Below, piece by piece: positions 7,032-7,492 of a DNA stretch of 7,492 nucleotides; position 1 is the first letter of the stretch; each line of letters begins with the position of its first letter. The stretch is from Verrucomicrobiota bacterium. Lineage in GTDB: Bacteria; Verrucomicrobiota; Verrucomicrobiia; Chthoniobacterales; UBA10450. Under the pieces are notes generated by a model that saw only the letters and a list, made by a program, of their open reading frames with translations, was not told where the DNA came from and searched no databases. Both the position numbers and the translations under genes were made by a program. The stretch covers positions 1 to 7,492 of the forward strand of contig QHNF01000053.1 of assembly GCA_003218345.1 (NCBI GenBank), read 5' to 3'.

Positions 7032-7492
7032 TCATGCCGACGCGGACGATTTCGGTGTCGTGTTGGCCGGGGCCAAAAGACGCTGGTTCGTCGCGGGAGT
7101 CGAATCCGCCAACGCCCGGCCCGCCCGACGGCAGCGTGATGAATTTGGCGAAAAGATCAGCCGAAGCCCTAGACGCGAGTGGCCGAATAACCCGTTGCCG
7201 CAGAAGTCGGCCACGTCTGGCCCGGCGGTAAAGTAAAGGTGTGGGCCTGGGCCCGTATATCTGTTGCCGGGTAACGCCGCAATCAGATCGCGCAGCTCGT
7301 CTTCTATGTCGGCCGGAGTCGCCACGGTATTCGCGACCTCCTCGCGTAACAGTTGGCGGTAACGGTTGCGCAGACGATGAAACGCCTGTTTTACCGTGTT
7401 GTCGGTCATGCCGAACTCGCGCGCAATTTCGGCGTGCGTGGGCCGCTCCGGCTCCTCCGAAAGCAAGGTGCTCAACCGCTCTAGCAGCGGCG
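7032..7492 (-). CDS. ECF-like RNA polymerase sigma factor, C-terminal part with unusual extension
   Basis: The open frame enters from the right edge and shows 152 residues. Residues 17-55 form a sigma region 4 helix-turn-helix: HAEIAREFGMTDNTVKQAFHRL recognises the -35 element, followed by RNRYRQLLREEVANTV. The next stretch, ATPADIEDELRDLIAAL (57-73), is the characteristic end of a large ECF-like sigma family found in Verrucomicrobiota, Planctomycetota and Acidobacteriota, which normally stops within a few residues. Here the frame continues for about 79 more residues (7034-7271) with no recognisable domain, ending in TGA at 7032-7034. Loss of the native stop or a frameshift near 7270 is likely. 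The N-terminal region 2 is outside the window. Such sigma factors often sit beside protein kinase genes, but none is visible here. Confidence 0.85.
   Translation of the reverse strand, partial: PLLERLSTLLSEEPERPTHAEIAREFGMTDNTVKQAFHRLRNRYRQLLREEVANTVATPADIEDELRDLIAALPGNRYTGPGPHLYFTAGPDVADFCGNGLFGHSRLGLRLIFSPNSSRCRRAGRALADSTPATNQRLLAPANTTPKSSASA

Noticed and set aside
1..7492. Defence system, CRISPR array, prophage, integron or tRNA in the window
   Set aside because: No spaced direct repeats, nuclease, transposase or integrase motifs and no tRNA-like cloverleaf were found by reading the sequence. The genes are mainly metabolic.

Overview
All six recognisable genes in this window lie on the minus strand, so in transcription order they run from high to low coordinate. 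The window suggests a soil-type Verrucomicrobiota bacterium (Spartobacteria/Chthoniobacterales-like). This is inferred from the style of the ECF-like sigma factor, the short PUR-domain protein, the scarcity of clear Shine-Dalgarno sites, and the GTAG...CTAC hairpin elements between genes. No marker gene proves it.

Layout, right to left. (1) 7492-7032: the C-terminal part of an ECF-like sigma factor, whose frame runs about 79 codons past the usual end of the family. (2) 7000-6953: a perfect 16-bp inverted repeat that is not a normal terminator. (3) 6906-5398: a secreted vanadium-haloperoxidase/PAP2-superfamily enzyme with a complete active site that closely resembles fungal vanadium chloroperoxidase. 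(4) 5397-4976: about 420 bases without a convincing gene, holding a weak terminator-like structure. (5) 4975-4766: a 69-residue PUR-alpha-type nucleic-acid-binding protein. (6) 4594-1790: pyruvate, phosphate dikinase with an unusual, very basic N-terminal tail and a plausible promoter upstream. (7) 1724-513: threonine ammonia-lyase with a C-terminal ACT domain. (8) 410-1: the start of the glycine cleavage P-protein, cut by the window edge.

The left half makes metabolic sense as one block. Threonine/serine ammonia-lyase gives 2-oxobutyrate or pyruvate, glycine decarboxylase breaks down glycine, and the dikinase can return pyruvate to phosphoenolpyruvate. Two imperfect hairpins of about 60 nt, both with GTAG-like and CTACC ends, sit exactly at the 3' ends of the dikinase and ammonia-lyase genes. 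In each case the TAG of the element tip is the stop codon of the gene upstream.

I see no CRISPR array, defence system, transposase, tRNA or rRNA. Most of the window is recognisable metabolism. The items most worth a second look are the stop-codon-overlapping hairpins, the chloroperoxidase-like active site, the basic tail on the dikinase, and the extended sigma-factor frame.
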